Shown here: piece by piece, positions 26,981 to 37,256 of the stretch
Numbering within the stretch: position 1 is the first letter of the stretch
How the letters are laid out: the number at the start of each line of letters is the position of its first letter
Assembly (NCBI GenBank): GCA_030427925.1
Contig: JAUICJ010000003.1
Span: forward strand, 62,001 to 126,000
Direction: 5' to 3'
DNA length: 64,000 bases
Source: Bacteroidia bacterium
GTDB taxonomy: Bacteria > Bacteroidota > Bacteroidia > Flavobacteriales_D > Sanyastnellaceae
Translations under genes and position numbers: made by a program
Notes under the pieces: model-generated
Database searches by the model: none
What the model saw: only the letters and a program-made list of their open reading frames with translations
Told to the model about the DNA's origin: nothing

Positions 26981-29776
26981 TTAGAACAACGTGGGTTGGT
27001 TGTCGTCTTCGGGACGTGCCTTGCGCTTTTTGAAGGGCGAATCGGCTCCCGCGTCCAAGCGCGGAACCTGCGCCGATGGCAACTCCGGTGGCGAGACGGG
27101 GCCTTCTTCAGCGGGCTGTGGGGCCGGCTCCGGTTGGCGCTTGGGTGCGAATTGGGCCAAGTGGGCCTCCAACGCCGCCGCCTCGCGCTCTTCGTCGGGT
27201 TCGTTCAGGGTGACGTCCACCACGGGCAAGGTGCTCAGTTTGTTCCCCAGGGCCCGCATGCCCTTCACGGCGATGAAGTCCTCGAGTGCCACCACCTCAT
27301 CCTCCCGGTCGCGGGTTTCCTTGAATCGGCGATTGAAGCGCACCACCGCCTCCGGATGAAAAAGCGTCGTGGCCACGCCCAGCCGAGATTGCTCGTGTTC
27401 TCCGATGAATCGGAACGGCTTTTGGACGTATTCCGGCAAGAACCGCTTGACGTACCAGTCTTCCTTTTCCCCTTCGAAATACACCGCGCTGACCACGCGG
27501 TTGGGATCCCATTTCTCCAGGTGAATCATCTTGTCGTCGAAATGGGTGCTCAAGTCGTAACCCGTGAACAGGTATTCCCCTGTACTGAGGATGACCAAAA
27601 GGTGATCGTCCCCTCGGAATTCGCCCAAGTACGTCCCCCGGCCGTCCGCATTCAACCTCCGCACCGTTTCGTCATACCACACCTTCAGCGCCCCCAAGGT
27701 CGACACGCCTTCTTCGCTCAATTCAATGCGCTTGATGGGGTACTTCGAAACCAGGTTGCCTCCCGCACCCCGGCCTTTGATGCCAATTTCCGAAAAGTCC
27801 AGATCGAACCGCAGTTTTTTCAGTCGCTGGTTTGCCCGCAAATGCACGGTCACCACTTCCGCCTCGCCATTCGGATTGGCTGTGAAATACAGGACGCGCG
27901 ATTTTGCGGTGCCCTTCGTCACGTCGTACTCCTTGTCGCGGGTGCTGCTCGTCACGGGGAAGCGCTTCACGTGGCTTCGACCCGACGCTCCATCGAGGTA
28001 AATGCAGTTGTACGTGGTGCGGTCATCGCCTTTCTTCCACACCCCAACGTAGAGGATGTCTTTTCCGAAAAAGGCCTTCTGAGACACCTTGCTCACGGAG
28101 TACTTGCCGTCCTTTCTGAACACGATGATGTCATCGATGTCGCTGCAATCGCAGACGAATTCTCCCTCTCCGCGCTTCATGCCCGTACCGACGAAACCCT
28201 CCTCGTAATTCGCATAGAGTTTGACGTTCGCGACGGCCACCTCCGCGGCTGAAATGGTATCGAAGGTGCGCAGTTCCGTTTTCCGCTCACGGCCCTTTCC
28301 GTACTTCTTTTTCAGCGTCCGGAACCACTCGATGGCGTAGTCGGTGAGGTGGTCCAAATGGTGCCGCACCTGGGCAATGTCCTCCTCAAGCGACGCGATG
28401 TACTGATCTGCCTTGAATCCGTCGAACTTCGAAATCCGCTTGATCTTGATTTCGGTCAACCGGGTCACATCGTCGTCCGTTACCGCCCGGACCAAGTGCT
28501 TCACATGCGGCTCAAGCCCTTTGTGGATGGAGCTTAGGATTTCCTCCCACGTCTCGCATTCCTCGATGTCGCGGTAGATTCGGTTCTCGATGAAAATCTT
28601 CTCAAGGGAGGCGAAATGCCACTTCTCTTGCAGCTCACCGAGTTCAATTTCCAGCTCCCGCTTCAGCAATTCGCGCGTCGAATTTGCGGAGATCCTCAAG
28701 AGCTCCCGGACGCCAAGGAAATGCGGTTTGTCGTTGAGGATGACCACGGAATTGGGCGCAAGGCTCACTTCGCAGTCGGTGAAGGCGTAGAGGGCGTCGA
28801 TGGTTTTATCGGGAGAAACGTTGTTGGCCAAATGAATGACCACTTCCACCACGTCCGCGGTGTTGTCCTCGACCTTCTTGATCTTGATTTTGCCCTTTTC
28901 GTTGGCCTTCAAAATGCTATCGATCAACGAACCCGTCGTCACGCCAAACGGCAATTCCCTCACAACCAGAGTCTTCGAGTCTTCCTTCTCAATGCGAGCG
29001 CGAACACGCACCCGCCCGCCGCGGAGGCCATCGTTGTAGTTCTCCACGTCCGCCATTCCGCCCGTCGGGAAGTCCGGAACGAGGGTGAACGACTTGCCTT
29101 GAAGCGCGGCCACGCTCGCATCGATCAGCTCGATGAAGTTGTGCGGCAGCGTCTTGCAGGCGAGGCCCACCGCGATGCCTTCCACACCCGATGCCAGCAG
29201 AAGCGGAAACTTCACCGGCAGCGTATCGGGCTCCTTGTTGCGTCCGTCATAACTGGCAAGCCAGTTCGTGGTCTTCGCGTTGAAGCACACTTCCTTGCCA
29301 AATTTGCTCAGCCGCACCTCGATGTAACGCGGGGCTGCTGCGCGGTCGCCCGTCAAGATGTTGCCCCAGTTTCCCTGGCAGTCAAGGAGCAATTCCCGCT
29401 GTCCGATTTGGACCATGGCATCCCCGATGCTCGCATCCCCGTGCGGGTGATACTTCATGGTGTTGCCGATGACGTTCGCCACCTTGTGGAAGCGTCCGTC
29501 GTCCATCTCATTGAGGCTGTGCAAGATGCGGCGTTGCACCGGCTTCAAGCCGTCGTTTTGGTGCGGCACGGCCCGTTCCAAGATGACGTACGACGCGTAA
29601 TCCAGGAAGTAGTCGTTGTACATGCCGCTCACCTTGATGACGCGCTCCAACTCCTCCCCTTCCCTCACATCGTCATCCAAGACTTCCGCTTCTTCCACCT
29701 CATCGGCTTCCTCGCGCGGTTCCTGCTGTTCCGAGCCCTCCAGCTCGTCGTTCGGTTCTTCTGGAAAATCGCTCAT
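26981..29776 (-). CDS. parC: DNA topoisomerase IV subunit A
   Basis: The A subunit cuts and rejoins DNA to decatenate sister chromosomes. The 931-residue protein has the catalytic Tyr151 in [11 protein letters not shown], the quinolone-region segment [17 protein letters not shown] and a C-terminal beta-propeller region with degenerate repeats. Two features stand out. An acidic N-terminal extension covers about 45 residues before the conserved [20 protein letters not shown] Pro/Ala/charged low-complexity C-terminal tail is also present. The start overlaps the parE stop as ATGA (29773-29776), so the two subunits are made together. Confidence 0.95.
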   Translation of the reverse strand: MSDFPEEPNDELEGSEQQEPREEADEVEEAEVLDDDVREGEELERVIKVSGMYNDYFLDYASYVILERAVPHQNDGLKPVQRRILHSLNEMDDGRFHKVANVIGNTMKYHPHGDASIGDAMVQIGQRELLLDCQGNWGNILTGDRAAAPRYIEVRLSKFGKEVCFNAKTTNWLASYDGRNKEPDTLPVKFPLLLASGVEGIAVGLACKTLPHNFIELIDASVAALQGKSFTLVPDFPTGGMADVENYNDGLRGGRVRVRARIEKEDSKTLVVRELPFGVTTGSLIDSILKANEKGKIKIKKVEDNTADVVEVVIHLANNVSPDKTIDALYAFTDCEVSLAPNSVVILNDKPHFLGVRELLRISANSTRELLKRELEIELGELQEKWHFASLEKIFIENRIYRDIEECETWEEILSSIHKGLEPHVKHLVRAVTDDDVTRLTEIKIKRISKFDGFKADQYIASLEEDIAQVRHHLDHLTDYAIEWFRTLKKKYGKGRERKTELRTFDTISAAEVAVANVKLYANYEEGFVGTGMKRGEGEFVCDCSDIDDIIVFRKDGKYSVSKVSQKAFFGKDILYVGVWKKGDDRTTYNCIYLDGASGRSHVKRFPVTSSTRDKEYDVTKGTAKSRVLYFTANPNGEAEVVTVHLRANQRLKKLRFDLDFSEIGIKGRGAGGNLVSKYPIKRIELSEEGVSTLGALKVWYDETVRRLNADGRGTYLGEFRGDDHLLVILSTGEYLFTGYDLSTHFDDKMIHLEKWDPNRVVSAVYFEGEKEDWYVKRFLPEYVQKPFRFIGEHEQSRLGVATTLFHPEAVVRFNRRFKETRDREDEVVALEDFIAVKGMRALGNKLSTLPVVDVTLNEPDEEREAAALEAHLAQFAPKRQPEPAPQPAEEGPVSPPELPSAQVPRLDAGADSPFKKRKARPEDDNQPTLF

Positions 29777-31626
29777 GCCACTTCGTCCTTTTCGACGCGC
29801 AGGTTTTCAATGATGAATTGCTGGCGATCCGGCGTATTGGACCCCATGAAGAAGGTCAACAAATCCTGGATGCCGCTGTCCTTTCCGATGACCACCGGAT
29901 CCAATCGGATGTCTTCCCCGATGAAGTTGCTGAACTCGTCCGGACTGATTTCACCGAGTCCCTTGAATCGCGTGATTTCGGGATTCTTCCCAAGCTCCGC
30001 CATCGCCTCTTGCTTCTCTTCTTCGCTGTAGCAGTAGATGGTTTTCTGCTTGTTCCGCACGCGGAAAAGCGGGGTTTGGAGCACGTACAAGTGGCCTTTC
30101 TTCACCAAATCCGGGAAGAACTGCAAAAAGAACGTGATGAGCAACAAGCGGATGTGCATGCCGTCCACGTCCGCGTCCGTTGCGATGACCACGTTGTTGT
30201 AGCGCAAAGTGTCCAGTCCGTCCTCGATGTCAAGTGCGGCTTGGAGCAGGTTGAACTCCTCGTTTTCGTACACCACCTTCTTCGTCTTGCCGAAGCAATT
30301 GAGGGGCTTACCTTTCAAAGAGAACACGGCTTGCGTCTTGACGTCTCGGGCTTTCGTGATGGAGCCCGAAGCCGAATCGCCCTCCGTGATGAACAGGGTG
30401 GTCGCTTCGCGCAGGTCGTTTTTATCGGACAAATGGACCCGGCAGTCCCGCAACTTGCGGTTGTGCAACGAAGCCTTCTTCGCGCGATCCCGCGCGAGCT
30501 TCTTGATGCCGGCCAAATCCTTGCGCTCCCGTTCCGATTGCAAAATCCGCGCTTGCAAGGCCGAAGCGATTTCGGGGTTTCGGTGCAAGAAATTGTCCAA
30601 GTCGCGCTTCAAGAAATCGTACACGAAGCTCTTGAGCGTGGGGCGATCGGGACCGACTTCGGTGGAGCCCAGCTTGGTCTTGGTTTGGCTTTCGAACACC
30701 GGTTCCTCCACCTTGACTGCAATGGCCGCCTTGATGCCCGATCGGACGTCCGACCCGTCGTAGTCCTTGCCGAAGAAATCGCGCATCACGCGCACCACCG
30801 CCTCGCGAAACGCGCTCTGGTGGGTCCCCCCTTGCGACGTGAATTGGCCGTTGACAAAGCTCTGGTAATCCTCCCCGTAAGCATCCGTGTGGGTCAGGGC
30901 CACCTCGATGTCGTCCCCTTTGATGTGGATGATGGGGTAGCGCGGCTCCGTGTCCAAATCGTTCGTGAGCAGGTCCTTCAGGCCGTTGTCGCTTTTGAAC
31001 TTTTCCCCATTCAAGTAAAGCGAAAGCCCCGTGTTCAAGTACGCGTAATTCCAAAGCAATCGCTCCACATATTCCATGCGGAACCGGTAGCCTTTGAACA
31101 CCGTCAGGTCCGGACGGAATACGATGAGCGTGCCGTTGCGCTCTTCCGAAGCCTCCACTCCCGTCTCCTCCAAAAGCTCTCCGGTTTCGAAACGCGCCAA
31201 CTTGCGCTGTCCATCCCGAAAGCTCTCCACGGAAAACGACTCGGACAAGGCATTGACGGCCTTCGTACCCACTCCATTCAAGCCGACCGACTTCTTGAAC
31301 GCCCGCGAATCGTACTTCCCGCCGGTGTTGATCTTCGAAACGCAATCGACCACTTTCCCCAGCGGAATGCCTCGACCGTAGTCGCGCACCCGCACCTCGC
31401 CGTCCTTGATGGTGACGCGGATGCTCTTGCCATGGCCCATCGCGTGCTCGTCGATGCTGTTGTCGATCACCTCTTTCAACAGGACGTAGATCCCATCGTC
31501 CGCCGACTGCCCGTCGCCGAGTTTACCGATGTACATCCCCGGACGCATCCGGATGTGCTCCTTCCAATCGAGGGAGCGGATGTTGTCCTCGTTGTACGTT
31601 ACTTGTTCGTTCTCCTTGTCCGTCAT
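29773..31626 (-). CDS. parE: DNA topoisomerase IV subunit B
   Basis: The ATPase subunit of topoisomerase IV, 617 residues. The GHKL ATP site is visible in [26 protein letters not shown] and [16 protein letters not shown]. The TOPRIM domain has [11 protein letters not shown] and the metal-binding [12 protein letters not shown]. The C-terminal segment [10 protein letters not shown] is also conserved. Length and domain order are those of ParE rather than the longer GyrB. It is the first gene of the parE-parC operon, divergent from pepD across 180 bp. Confidence 0.95.
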   Translation of the reverse strand: MTDKENEQVTYNEDNIRSLDWKEHIRMRPGMYIGKLGDGQSADDGIYVLLKEVIDNSIDEHAMGHGKSIRVTIKDGEVRVRDYGRGIPLGKVVDCVSKINTGGKYDSRAFKKSVGLNGVGTKAVNALSESFSVESFRDGQRKLARFETGELLEETGVEASEERNGTLIVFRPDLTVFKGYRFRMEYVERLLWNYAYLNTGLSLYLNGEKFKSDNGLKDLLTNDLDTEPRYPIIHIKGDDIEVALTHTDAYGEDYQSFVNGQFTSQGGTHQSAFREAVVRVMRDFFGKDYDGSDVRSGIKAAIAVKVEEPVFESQTKTKLGSTEVGPDRPTLKSFVYDFLKRDLDNFLHRNPEIASALQARILQSERERKDLAGIKKLARDRAKKASLHNRKLRDCRVHLSDKNDLREATTLFITEGDSASGSITKARDVKTQAVFSLKGKPLNCFGKTKKVVYENEEFNLLQAALDIEDGLDTLRYNNVVIATDADVDGMHIRLLLITFFLQFFPDLVKKGHLYVLQTPLFRVRNKQKTIYCYSEEEKQEAMAELGKNPEITRFKGLGEISPDEFSNFIGEDIRLDPVVIGKDSGIQDLLTFFMGSNTPDRQQFIIENLRVEKDEVA

Positions 31627-31633
31627 CTCGCTT

Positions 31634-31641
31634 CAAACTTA
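31634..31641 (-). promoter_or_regulatory. -7 box abutting parE
   Basis: TAAGTTTG on the minus strand is a perfect TAnnTTTG match and ends 7 nt before the parE ATG. Confidence 0.5.
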
Positions 31642-31783
31642 CTGCCTTCTCGCGAAGCGCGGGCTGCTGTGAAAGGCCAAATTATCCACAACGCGACCGA
31701 CCCCGGCCCCTCCACTTCACGGACGAAGGTCCGGAGTTTGCAGGCGTTGGCTTGGCGGATTCGGGCGGGGAGGTTGGCGGTTG

Positions 31784-31791
31784 TAAATTTG
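31784..31791 (+). promoter_or_regulatory. -7 box before pepD
   Basis: TAAATTTG is a perfect TAnnTTTG match, 15 nt before ATG 31807. Confidence 0.5.
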
Positions 31792-31806
31792 GCCAAAACC
31801 CCATCC

Positions 31807-33273
31807 ATGAGCTCAGCCATCGCCGCCCTCGAACCCCAAGCCCTCTGGAAGCACTTCGCCGCACTGAACGCCATCCCCCGCCCCTCGAAACACGAAGAAC
31901 GCGTGGTCGAGTGGGTGATGGAATTCGGACGCAGCCGCAACTTGGAAACCGCGCTCGACGAAGTGGGCAACGTGCTGATCAAAAAGCCCGCGACTGCTGG
32001 CATGGAAAACCGCGAAACGGTCGTGCTGCAAAGCCACCTCGACATGGTGTGCCAAAAGAACAACGACACCAATTTTGATTTCATGACGGAGGGCATCCGC
32101 ATGCGCATCGACGGTGACTGGGTCAAAGCCGAGGGCACCACCCTGGGCGCGGACAATGGCATCGGGGTAGCGGCCATCCTCGGCCTGCTCGACGCGAGCG
32201 ACATTCCGCATCCGGCATTGGAAGCCCTGTTCACCATCGACGAAGAAACCGGGATGACCGGGGCATTGGGCCTTCAGGGCGGGTTCCTCTCGGGTTCCAT
32301 CCTGCTCAACCTCGACACGGAGGACGACGATGAAATCAGCATCGGTTGCGCCGGTGGGGTCGACGTGACTTCAACGTGCCGATACGACGCCGAAGAAGTC
32401 GCGGACGGCACGGCCGGCCTGACGCTGACCGTTAAAGGGGGAAGCGGAGGCCACTCGGGGATGGACATTCACAAAGGGCTGGCGAACGCGAACAAAATCA
32501 TGAACCGGCTGCTGCTCGTGGCCTCCGACCAAGTCGATTTCCGCATCGCATCCATCGATGGCGGCGGCTTGCGCAATGCCATTCCCCGGGAATCGTCGGC
32601 GCTCTTGGCCTTGGCGAAAGAGGATGTGGCCGATTTCAAAGAAGGGTTGGCGGCTTATTTCGAAGGCGTAAGGGCCGAATATGCGACTACGGATCCGGAT
32701 TTGGCCTTGGTCATGGACGACGCCCCCTCACCGGTCCATGCCCTGCCGGAAGCCACGCAAGAAGCGCTGTTGCTGGCCATTCAAGCGTGCCCGGTTGGCA
32801 TCCACCGCATGAGCCCGGACCTGGATGATTTGGTCCAAACCTCGAACAACCTCGCCCGCGTGCAAATCGGCGACGGCGCGGTCACCATTCAATGCCTCTG
32901 CCGCAGCAGCGTGGACACGGAAAAATGGGACCACGCCCGCAGCATTCAAGCGGCCTTCGCCCTTGCGGGACTGGACACGGAGTTCAGCGGCAGCTACCCC
33001 GGCTGGACGCCCAATCCCCACTCGGCCATTGTGTCCTTGTTGAAGGACCTGTACGTTGAGCGCTATGGGGAGCAGCCGAATGTCTTGGCCTGTCATGCGG
33101 GATTGGAATGCGGCATTTTGGGTACGAACTACCCCGCGATGGACATGGTGAGCTTCGGCCCCAACATCCGCGGAGCGCACAGCCCCGATGAACGCGTGCA
33201 AATCAGCTCGGTCCAGAAATTTTGGGGCTACCTCTTGGACGCTTTGACCCGCATCCCCGTTTCCCATGCTTGA
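31807..33273 (+). CDS. pepD: Aminoacyl-histidine dipeptidase (cytosol nonspecific dipeptidase, M20)
   Basis: This cytoplasmic di-zinc enzyme hydrolyses a broad range of dipeptides including carnosine-like Xaa-His. The 488-residue protein has the metal and catalytic motifs LQSHLDMVCQ, TLGADNGIGVA, DEETGMTGA, LLNLDTED and, near the C-terminus, HAGLECGIL and SFGPNIRGAHSPDERV. ATG 31807 is chosen because residues encoded upstream are antisense to parE and not conserved. It overlaps surE by 8 bp and heads the run pepD-surE-TM protein-lpxB-SpoIID. Confidence 0.95.
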   Translation: MSSAIAALEPQALWKHFAALNAIPRPSKHEERVVEWVMEFGRSRNLETALDEVGNVLIKKPATAGMENRETVVLQSHLDMVCQKNNDTNFDFMTEGIRMRIDGDWVKAEGTTLGADNGIGVAAILGLLDASDIPHPALEALFTIDEETGMTGALGLQGGFLSGSILLNLDTEDDDEISIGCAGGVDVTSTCRYDAEEVADGTAGLTLTVKGGSGGHSGMDIHKGLANANKIMNRLLLVASDQVDFRIASIDGGGLRNAIPRESSALLALAKEDVADFKEGLAAYFEGVRAEYATTDPDLALVMDDAPSPVHALPEATQEALLLAIQACPVGIHRMSPDLDDLVQTSNNLARVQIGDGAVTIQCLCRSSVDTEKWDHARSIQAAFALAGLDTEFSGSYPGWTPNPHSAIVSLLKDLYVERYGEQPNVLACHAGLECGILGTNYPAMDMVSFGPNIRGAHSPDERVQISSVQKFWGYLLDALTRIPVSHA

Positions 33274-34039
33274 TCGCCCGCTCATCCTGGTCGTCAACGA
33301 CGACGGCATCACGGCCCCGGGCATCGTCGCCTTGGCGAGTGAAATGGTGGCCTTCGGGGAGGTTTGGGTCGTTGCGCCCGACAGCCCGCAATCGGGCATG
33401 GGCCATGCGGTGACCATCGGCAACATCCTGCGCATGGAGGAGGCCTATTTCCCTGTGGAAGGGGTGCGCGCGCATTCGACAACAGGAACGCCCGTGGACT
33501 GCGTGAAGTTGGCCATTCACCGGATCTTGCACCGCAAGCCCGACTTGTTGGTGAGCGGCATCAACCACGGCTCCAACAGTTCCATCAACGTCATTTACAG
33601 CGGGACGATGTCGGCCGCGGTGGAAGGGGCGCTCGAAGGAATCCCCTCCATCGGGTTCAGCTTGCTCGACCATGCAAAAACCGCCGATTTCTCAGCGGCT
33701 CGGGAAGCGGTGAAGCGCGTGGTGCCTCAAGTCCTCGAGCACGGATTGCCCGGTGGAACGTGCTTGAACGTCAACATTCCGAAGCTGCCTTGGTCCGAAA
33801 TCAAGGGCATCAAGGTGTGCCGGCAATCGGCAGGCTATTGGGAGGAGGCGTTTGAAGAACGGCAATCGCCTGGGGGAAGCACGTACTATTGGATGAGTGG
33901 CCAATTCACGAACCCGGACCACGGGGAAGACACGGACGAATGGGCGTTGAAGCACGGCTACGTGAGTGTGGTTCCGACGCAATTTGACTTGACCGCCCAC
34001 CATGCGATTGCGCGGTTGAATCAGTGGAATTGGTCATGA
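33266..34039 (+). CDS. surE: 5'/3'-nucleotidase SurE
   Basis: SurE dephosphorylates nucleoside 5'- and 3'-monophosphates and is linked to stationary-phase survival. The 257-residue protein has the metal-binding NDDG near the N-terminus, APDSPQSGMGHAVT, STTGTPVDCVKLA and SGINHGSNSSINVIYSGTMSAA. Length fits. The start overlaps pepD by 8 bp and its stop overlaps the next small membrane protein as ATGA. Confidence 0.96.
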   Translation: MLDRPLILVVNDDGITAPGIVALASEMVAFGEVWVVAPDSPQSGMGHAVTIGNILRMEEAYFPVEGVRAHSTTGTPVDCVKLAIHRILHRKPDLLVSGINHGSNSSINVIYSGTMSAAVEGALEGIPSIGFSLLDHAKTADFSAAREAVKRVVPQVLEHGLPGGTCLNVNIPKLPWSEIKGIKVCRQSAGYWEEAFEERQSPGGSTYYWMSGQFTNPDHGEDTDEWALKHGYVSVVPTQFDLTAHHAIARLNQWNWS

Positions 34040-34353
34040 GCCGTTCGCAGCGGGAATCGCTCTGGGGCGTCGGTTTGGGGTTGGTGGGTGCGGTTTTGGG
34101 GCTCGTGCTGACGGCAGCTTGGTGGCAGTGGAATACCGATGATTCGATGGGGTTTTTCATCCGGGAGGTGTTTTGGAACGGTGGGCTGTACCAAGATTCC
34201 ATCGTCACGGTGAGCGTTCTCATGGACGTGGTGCTCTTTTACGGGTTGTTGCACTTCAATCGGGAAGCCATGGCGCGCGGGGTGATGGTGGTGATTTTGG
34301 CGGCCGTCCCGGTGGTGATCTACCTTCAAATGATCAACCTCGACACCGCATGA
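34036..34353 (+). CDS. Small membrane protein of unknown function
   Basis: The 105-residue product has three predicted membrane segments at about residues 10-31, 55-75 and 82-101, and a short basic N-terminus (MSRSQRESLW). I do not recognise the family by name. It is coupled on both sides by ATGA overlaps (surE stop 34036-34039; lpxB start 34350-34353), which strongly supports it being a real gene. An association with lipid A synthesis is only a guess from position. Confidence 0.8.
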   Translation: MSRSQRESLWGVGLGLVGAVLGLVLTAAWWQWNTDDSMGFFIREVFWNGGLYQDSIVTVSVLMDVVLFYGLLHFNREAMARGVMVVILAAVPVVIYLQMINLDTA

Positions 34354-35447
34354 CGCCTCGCAAAGTGTTCATCGTGGCGGGCGAGGCCTCGGGCGACTTG
34401 TACGCGGGACAAGTGGTGCGGGAGCTGTTGAAGCGGGAACCGTCCGTGGAGGTGCGCGGATGGGGGGGCGAGGAGCTGCAGTCCGCTGGGGCTGAGGTGA
34501 CGACGCACTACCGGGATTTGGCCTTCATGGGCTTTCTCGAAGTGGTCCAAAACCTGGGAACGATTCGACGCAACCTGAACCGGTGCTGGGCGGAAATCGA
34601 GGCGTTCGCGCCCGATTTGTTCCTGGGGGTGGATTTTCCGGGCTTCAACTTGCGCATTGCCCGCAAGGCGAAATCGAAGGGCATTGTCGTGCACCATTAC
34701 ATTTCCCCTTCCATTTGGGCTTGGCGCAAAGGGCGCTTGAAGTCCATTCGGCGCGATGTGGACCGGATGTACGTGACGTTGCCGTTCGAAACGCCGCTTT
34801 ACGAGGCGGTCGGCATGGACGTTCGGTTCGTGGGGCATCCCCTGCTGGACTTGGCGGATCAGGCTTCTGGGGATTGGCGAGCGGGCGCAGGGCTGACGAC
34901 CAACCGTCCCCTCGTCGCGTTGCTGCCCGGTTCGCGCACGCAAGAATTGAAGCACATGCTGCCCGTGCTTCAGGCCGCCGCTGCACACCTACCCGATGCG
35001 TACCAAGCCGTGGTGGCAGGAGCACCCGGGCAGCCCCGGTCGGCGTATGACGGGGTGCCGTTTCCTGTGGTGTTTGGCGCAACGCGGGCCTTGCTTGCTG
35101 ATGCCGAATTCGCGTGGGTCACCTCCGGAACGGCTACCTTGGAGACCGCCTTGCTGAACACCCCGCAACTCATTGTCTACAAGACCAGTCGCCTAACGTA
35201 TTGGATTGCCCGGGCATTGGCGAACGTGCGCCACATCGGCCTGCCCAACCTCATTGCAAAATCCGACCTCGTCCCGGAATTGATCCAAAGCGAATGCACG
35301 CCCGAAGCCATCGCCTCCCTGAGCGAGGGACTTGCACGCGGAGGGAAGGAACGCGAACGCCAGCTGGCGGGTTACCAATCGCTGCATGAGCTGTTGGGCA
35401 ATCCCGGTGCCGGTGGACGGGTGGCCGCAGGAATCTTGGAACCATGA
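34350..35447 (+). CDS. lpxB: Lipid-A-disaccharide synthase
   Basis: LpxB joins UDP-diacylglucosamine and lipid X to make the lipid A disaccharide at the inner membrane. The 365-residue GT-B (GT19) protein has FIVAGEASGDLYAGQVVREL at its N-terminus, AFMGFLEVV, GVDFPGFNLRIA, HHYISPSIWAWRKGR, FVGHPLLD, LLPGSRTQEL and VTSGTATLETAL. The start at 34350 overlaps the preceding stop as ATGA, and its stop overlaps the SpoIID gene likewise. It supports a Gram-negative envelope with lipopolysaccharide. Confidence 0.96.
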   Translation: MTPRKVFIVAGEASGDLYAGQVVRELLKREPSVEVRGWGGEELQSAGAEVTTHYRDLAFMGFLEVVQNLGTIRRNLNRCWAEIEAFAPDLFLGVDFPGFNLRIARKAKSKGIVVHHYISPSIWAWRKGRLKSIRRDVDRMYVTLPFETPLYEAVGMDVRFVGHPLLDLADQASGDWRAGAGLTTNRPLVALLPGSRTQELKHMLPVLQAAAAHLPDAYQAVVAGAPGQPRSAYDGVPFPVVFGATRALLADAEFAWVTSGTATLETALLNTPQLIVYKTSRLTYWIARALANVRHIGLPNLIAKSDLVPELIQSECTPEAIASLSEGLARGGKERERQLAGYQSLHELLGNPGAGGRVAAGILEP

Positions 35448-36565
35448 AGTGGGGATTGGTGGTGGTGCTTGTGATGTGGGCTCCCCTCACAATGGTTTGG
35501 TCCCAACAGCCGGTGCGCATCGGTTTGTTCGAGGGCAACTTGCCCACTTCGGTGGAACTGACGGCCCTTTCTGGCGCCTTTGAATGGGTGGATGCGCAGG
35601 GCAAGGTGATCCACGAAATGGGGATCAAGAGCGCCTTGTCCTTGGCAAACGGCCGCCTGAACCTCGTCGAAGGAGAACGCGATTACGTCCACCTCCGCCC
35701 CACTCTTCCCCAAAGCCGTGTGCAGCTCCGTGCGCCAGGTAAATACCCGACGGTCCACACCGGCCGGCTCCATTTCCTCGTCGAATCCGGCGGCATTCGC
35801 TGCGTCCTTGAGGCGGAACTCGAAGCGTACTTGCAGGGGGTGCTGTCCGCCGAAGCCGGCAAAGGGCACCATCCAGAATACTACCGCGCTCAAGCCGTGG
35901 TTAGCCGAACCTACACCATCCAAGCCATGGGGCGGCATCGAATGCAAGGGTTCGATGTGTGCGATGCCGTGCATTGCCAAGCCTACCACGGCATCGGAAC
36001 CGTGAACGACACCCTGCGCCAGGCCGTCGAATCCACCGCGGGAACGCTGTTGGTCGATCGCCAAGGCCGCCCCATCACCGCGGCCTTCCATTCAAATTGT
36101 GGCGGGCAAACTCAAGGCGCTGAAAACGTTTGGCAACGTCCGGTGGAGTATTTGGTCGGGGTAGCCGATACCTTCTGCCTCGCCATGCCGCACGCCCAAT
36201 GGACGAAATCCGTGCCGTCAGAAGCTTGGCGAAGTTGGCTCGACGAACGAAGAGCGGGCTCCAGCGAGCGCACCACCTTCCTGCCCAACGAGCGATTCGA
36301 CGCCCTGCCCGACAGCGGAGCGCGCATTCGCGCCATCGAAGCCCGGAGCGCATTTGGCCTGCAATCCAGTTACTTCGTAGCCGTTGATGATGGCAGGGAA
36401 GTGCGGTTCATGGGGCAAGGGTTTGGGCACGGGGTGGGCCTGTGCCAAGAAGGCGCGATGCAACGCGCGCTTCGAGGGGCCACGTACGACCGCATCCTGC
36501 ACCACTATTACACGGGTGTGCGGCTCACTTCCCTTGAAGCCTTGGGACTCTTTCAACGGGACTGA
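35444..36565 (+). CDS. SpoIID/LytB-domain protein (putative peptidoglycan lytic enzyme)
   Basis: A signal peptide (MKWGLVVVLVMWAPLTMVWSQ) precedes a SpoIID domain in this 373-residue protein. Signatures include LEAYLQGVLSAEAGKGHHPEYYRAQAV with the conserved catalytic-type Glu, VSRTYTI, CDAVHCQAYHG, HSNCGGQT and, near the C-terminus, GFGHGVGLCQEGAMQRA. SpoIID proteins in spore formers are lytic transglycosylases acting on stem-peptide-free glycan. Non-sporulating Bacteroidetes carry homologues with an assumed cell-wall role. It is coupled to lpxB by ATGA. Confidence 0.9.
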   Translation: MKWGLVVVLVMWAPLTMVWSQQPVRIGLFEGNLPTSVELTALSGAFEWVDAQGKVIHEMGIKSALSLANGRLNLVEGERDYVHLRPTLPQSRVQLRAPGKYPTVHTGRLHFLVESGGIRCVLEAELEAYLQGVLSAEAGKGHHPEYYRAQAVVSRTYTIQAMGRHRMQGFDVCDAVHCQAYHGIGTVNDTLRQAVESTAGTLLVDRQGRPITAAFHSNCGGQTQGAENVWQRPVEYLVGVADTFCLAMPHAQWTKSVPSEAWRSWLDERRAGSSERTTFLPNERFDALPDSGARIRAIEARSAFGLQSSYFVAVDDGREVRFMGQGFGHGVGLCQEGAMQRALRGATYDRILHHYYTGVRLTSLEALGLFQRD

Positions 36566-36604
36566 GGGGGAACCTTCTCCCGGCAACCGCGTAAGCCCAT
36601 CCAC

Positions 36605-37252
36605 ATGCACCTCATGAAATTCACCCGCACCGCCCTCGTTCTGCTCTTGACCTCGAGCTGCACCGCCTTGAGTTGGGGGCAAGCCACGGTCGCTGCGTTG
36701 AACCAAAACCTCCTCTGGGCAGGCATCGAAAACCCCGTGAACATCACGAGCGTGGCCCCGTTCGATGACGTGCGCATCACGGGAGGCACCGCGGTGGCCC
36801 TGGAATTCAAGGGCGACCGCCATGCGGGATTGTCCATCGTGCCCAACCCCGATTCCGAAACCGTGAGCGTGGCCATGCGACTCGGCGAGGCTGCAGTGAC
36901 CTCGGCTGCGGTGTTCCGTGTGAAAGCGTTGCCTTCGCCCGTGGTTCGGTTTGGAAGAGCGACGGAAGGCGACTCCCTGACCTCCGAAGAACTGGCCTCG
37001 AGCTCCTTGCGGGCTTGGGTTCCGGAATTGAATGAAGACGTCGAGTTGATTTGGCATGGCTTCATCCTGAACACCCTCGTCGACGGAACCATCGAACAAT
37101 ACACCAGCGAAGGGAGTCAACTCACTGACGCGATGCGCCAAGCACTTGCGGAAGCGCCCAGCGGCAGCGGGTTGTTTTTCAATGGCTTGGACATCGAAAC
37201 CCCCGATGGCCACCGCCATGAGGCCCCGAACATCCTGCTGTTCAAGCAGTAG
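36605..37252 (+). CDS. Secreted orphan protein resembling the C-terminal domains of GldM
   Basis: The 215-residue precursor has a signal peptide (cleavage near LSWGQA) and two beta-domains. They resemble the third and fourth periplasmic domains of the T9SS motor protein GldM. The first is QNLLWAGIENPVNITSVAPFDDVRI with FRVKALPSPVVRFG. The second is ELIWHGFILNTLVDGTI with SGLFFNGLDIETPDGHRH. GldM proper has an N-terminal membrane helix and about 500 residues; here the transmembrane motor part and first two periplasmic domains are absent. ATG 36614 is an alternative start. The match is by pattern, not by search. Confidence 0.65.
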   Translation: MHLMKFTRTALVLLLTSSCTALSWGQATVAALNQNLLWAGIENPVNITSVAPFDDVRITGGTAVALEFKGDRHAGLSIVPNPDSETVSVAMRLGEAAVTSAAVFRVKALPSPVVRFGRATEGDSLTSEELASSSLRAWVPELNEDVELIWHGFILNTLVDGTIEQYTSEGSQLTDAMRQALAEAPSGSGLFFNGLDIETPDGHRHEAPNILLFKQ

Positions 37253-37256
37253 CCGT

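Noticed and set aside
29818-31806. Plus-strand frame continuous with pepD but starting about 2 kb earlier
   Set aside because: That part is antisense to parE, which has complete GHKL and TOPRIM motifs. PepD homology starts at 31807.
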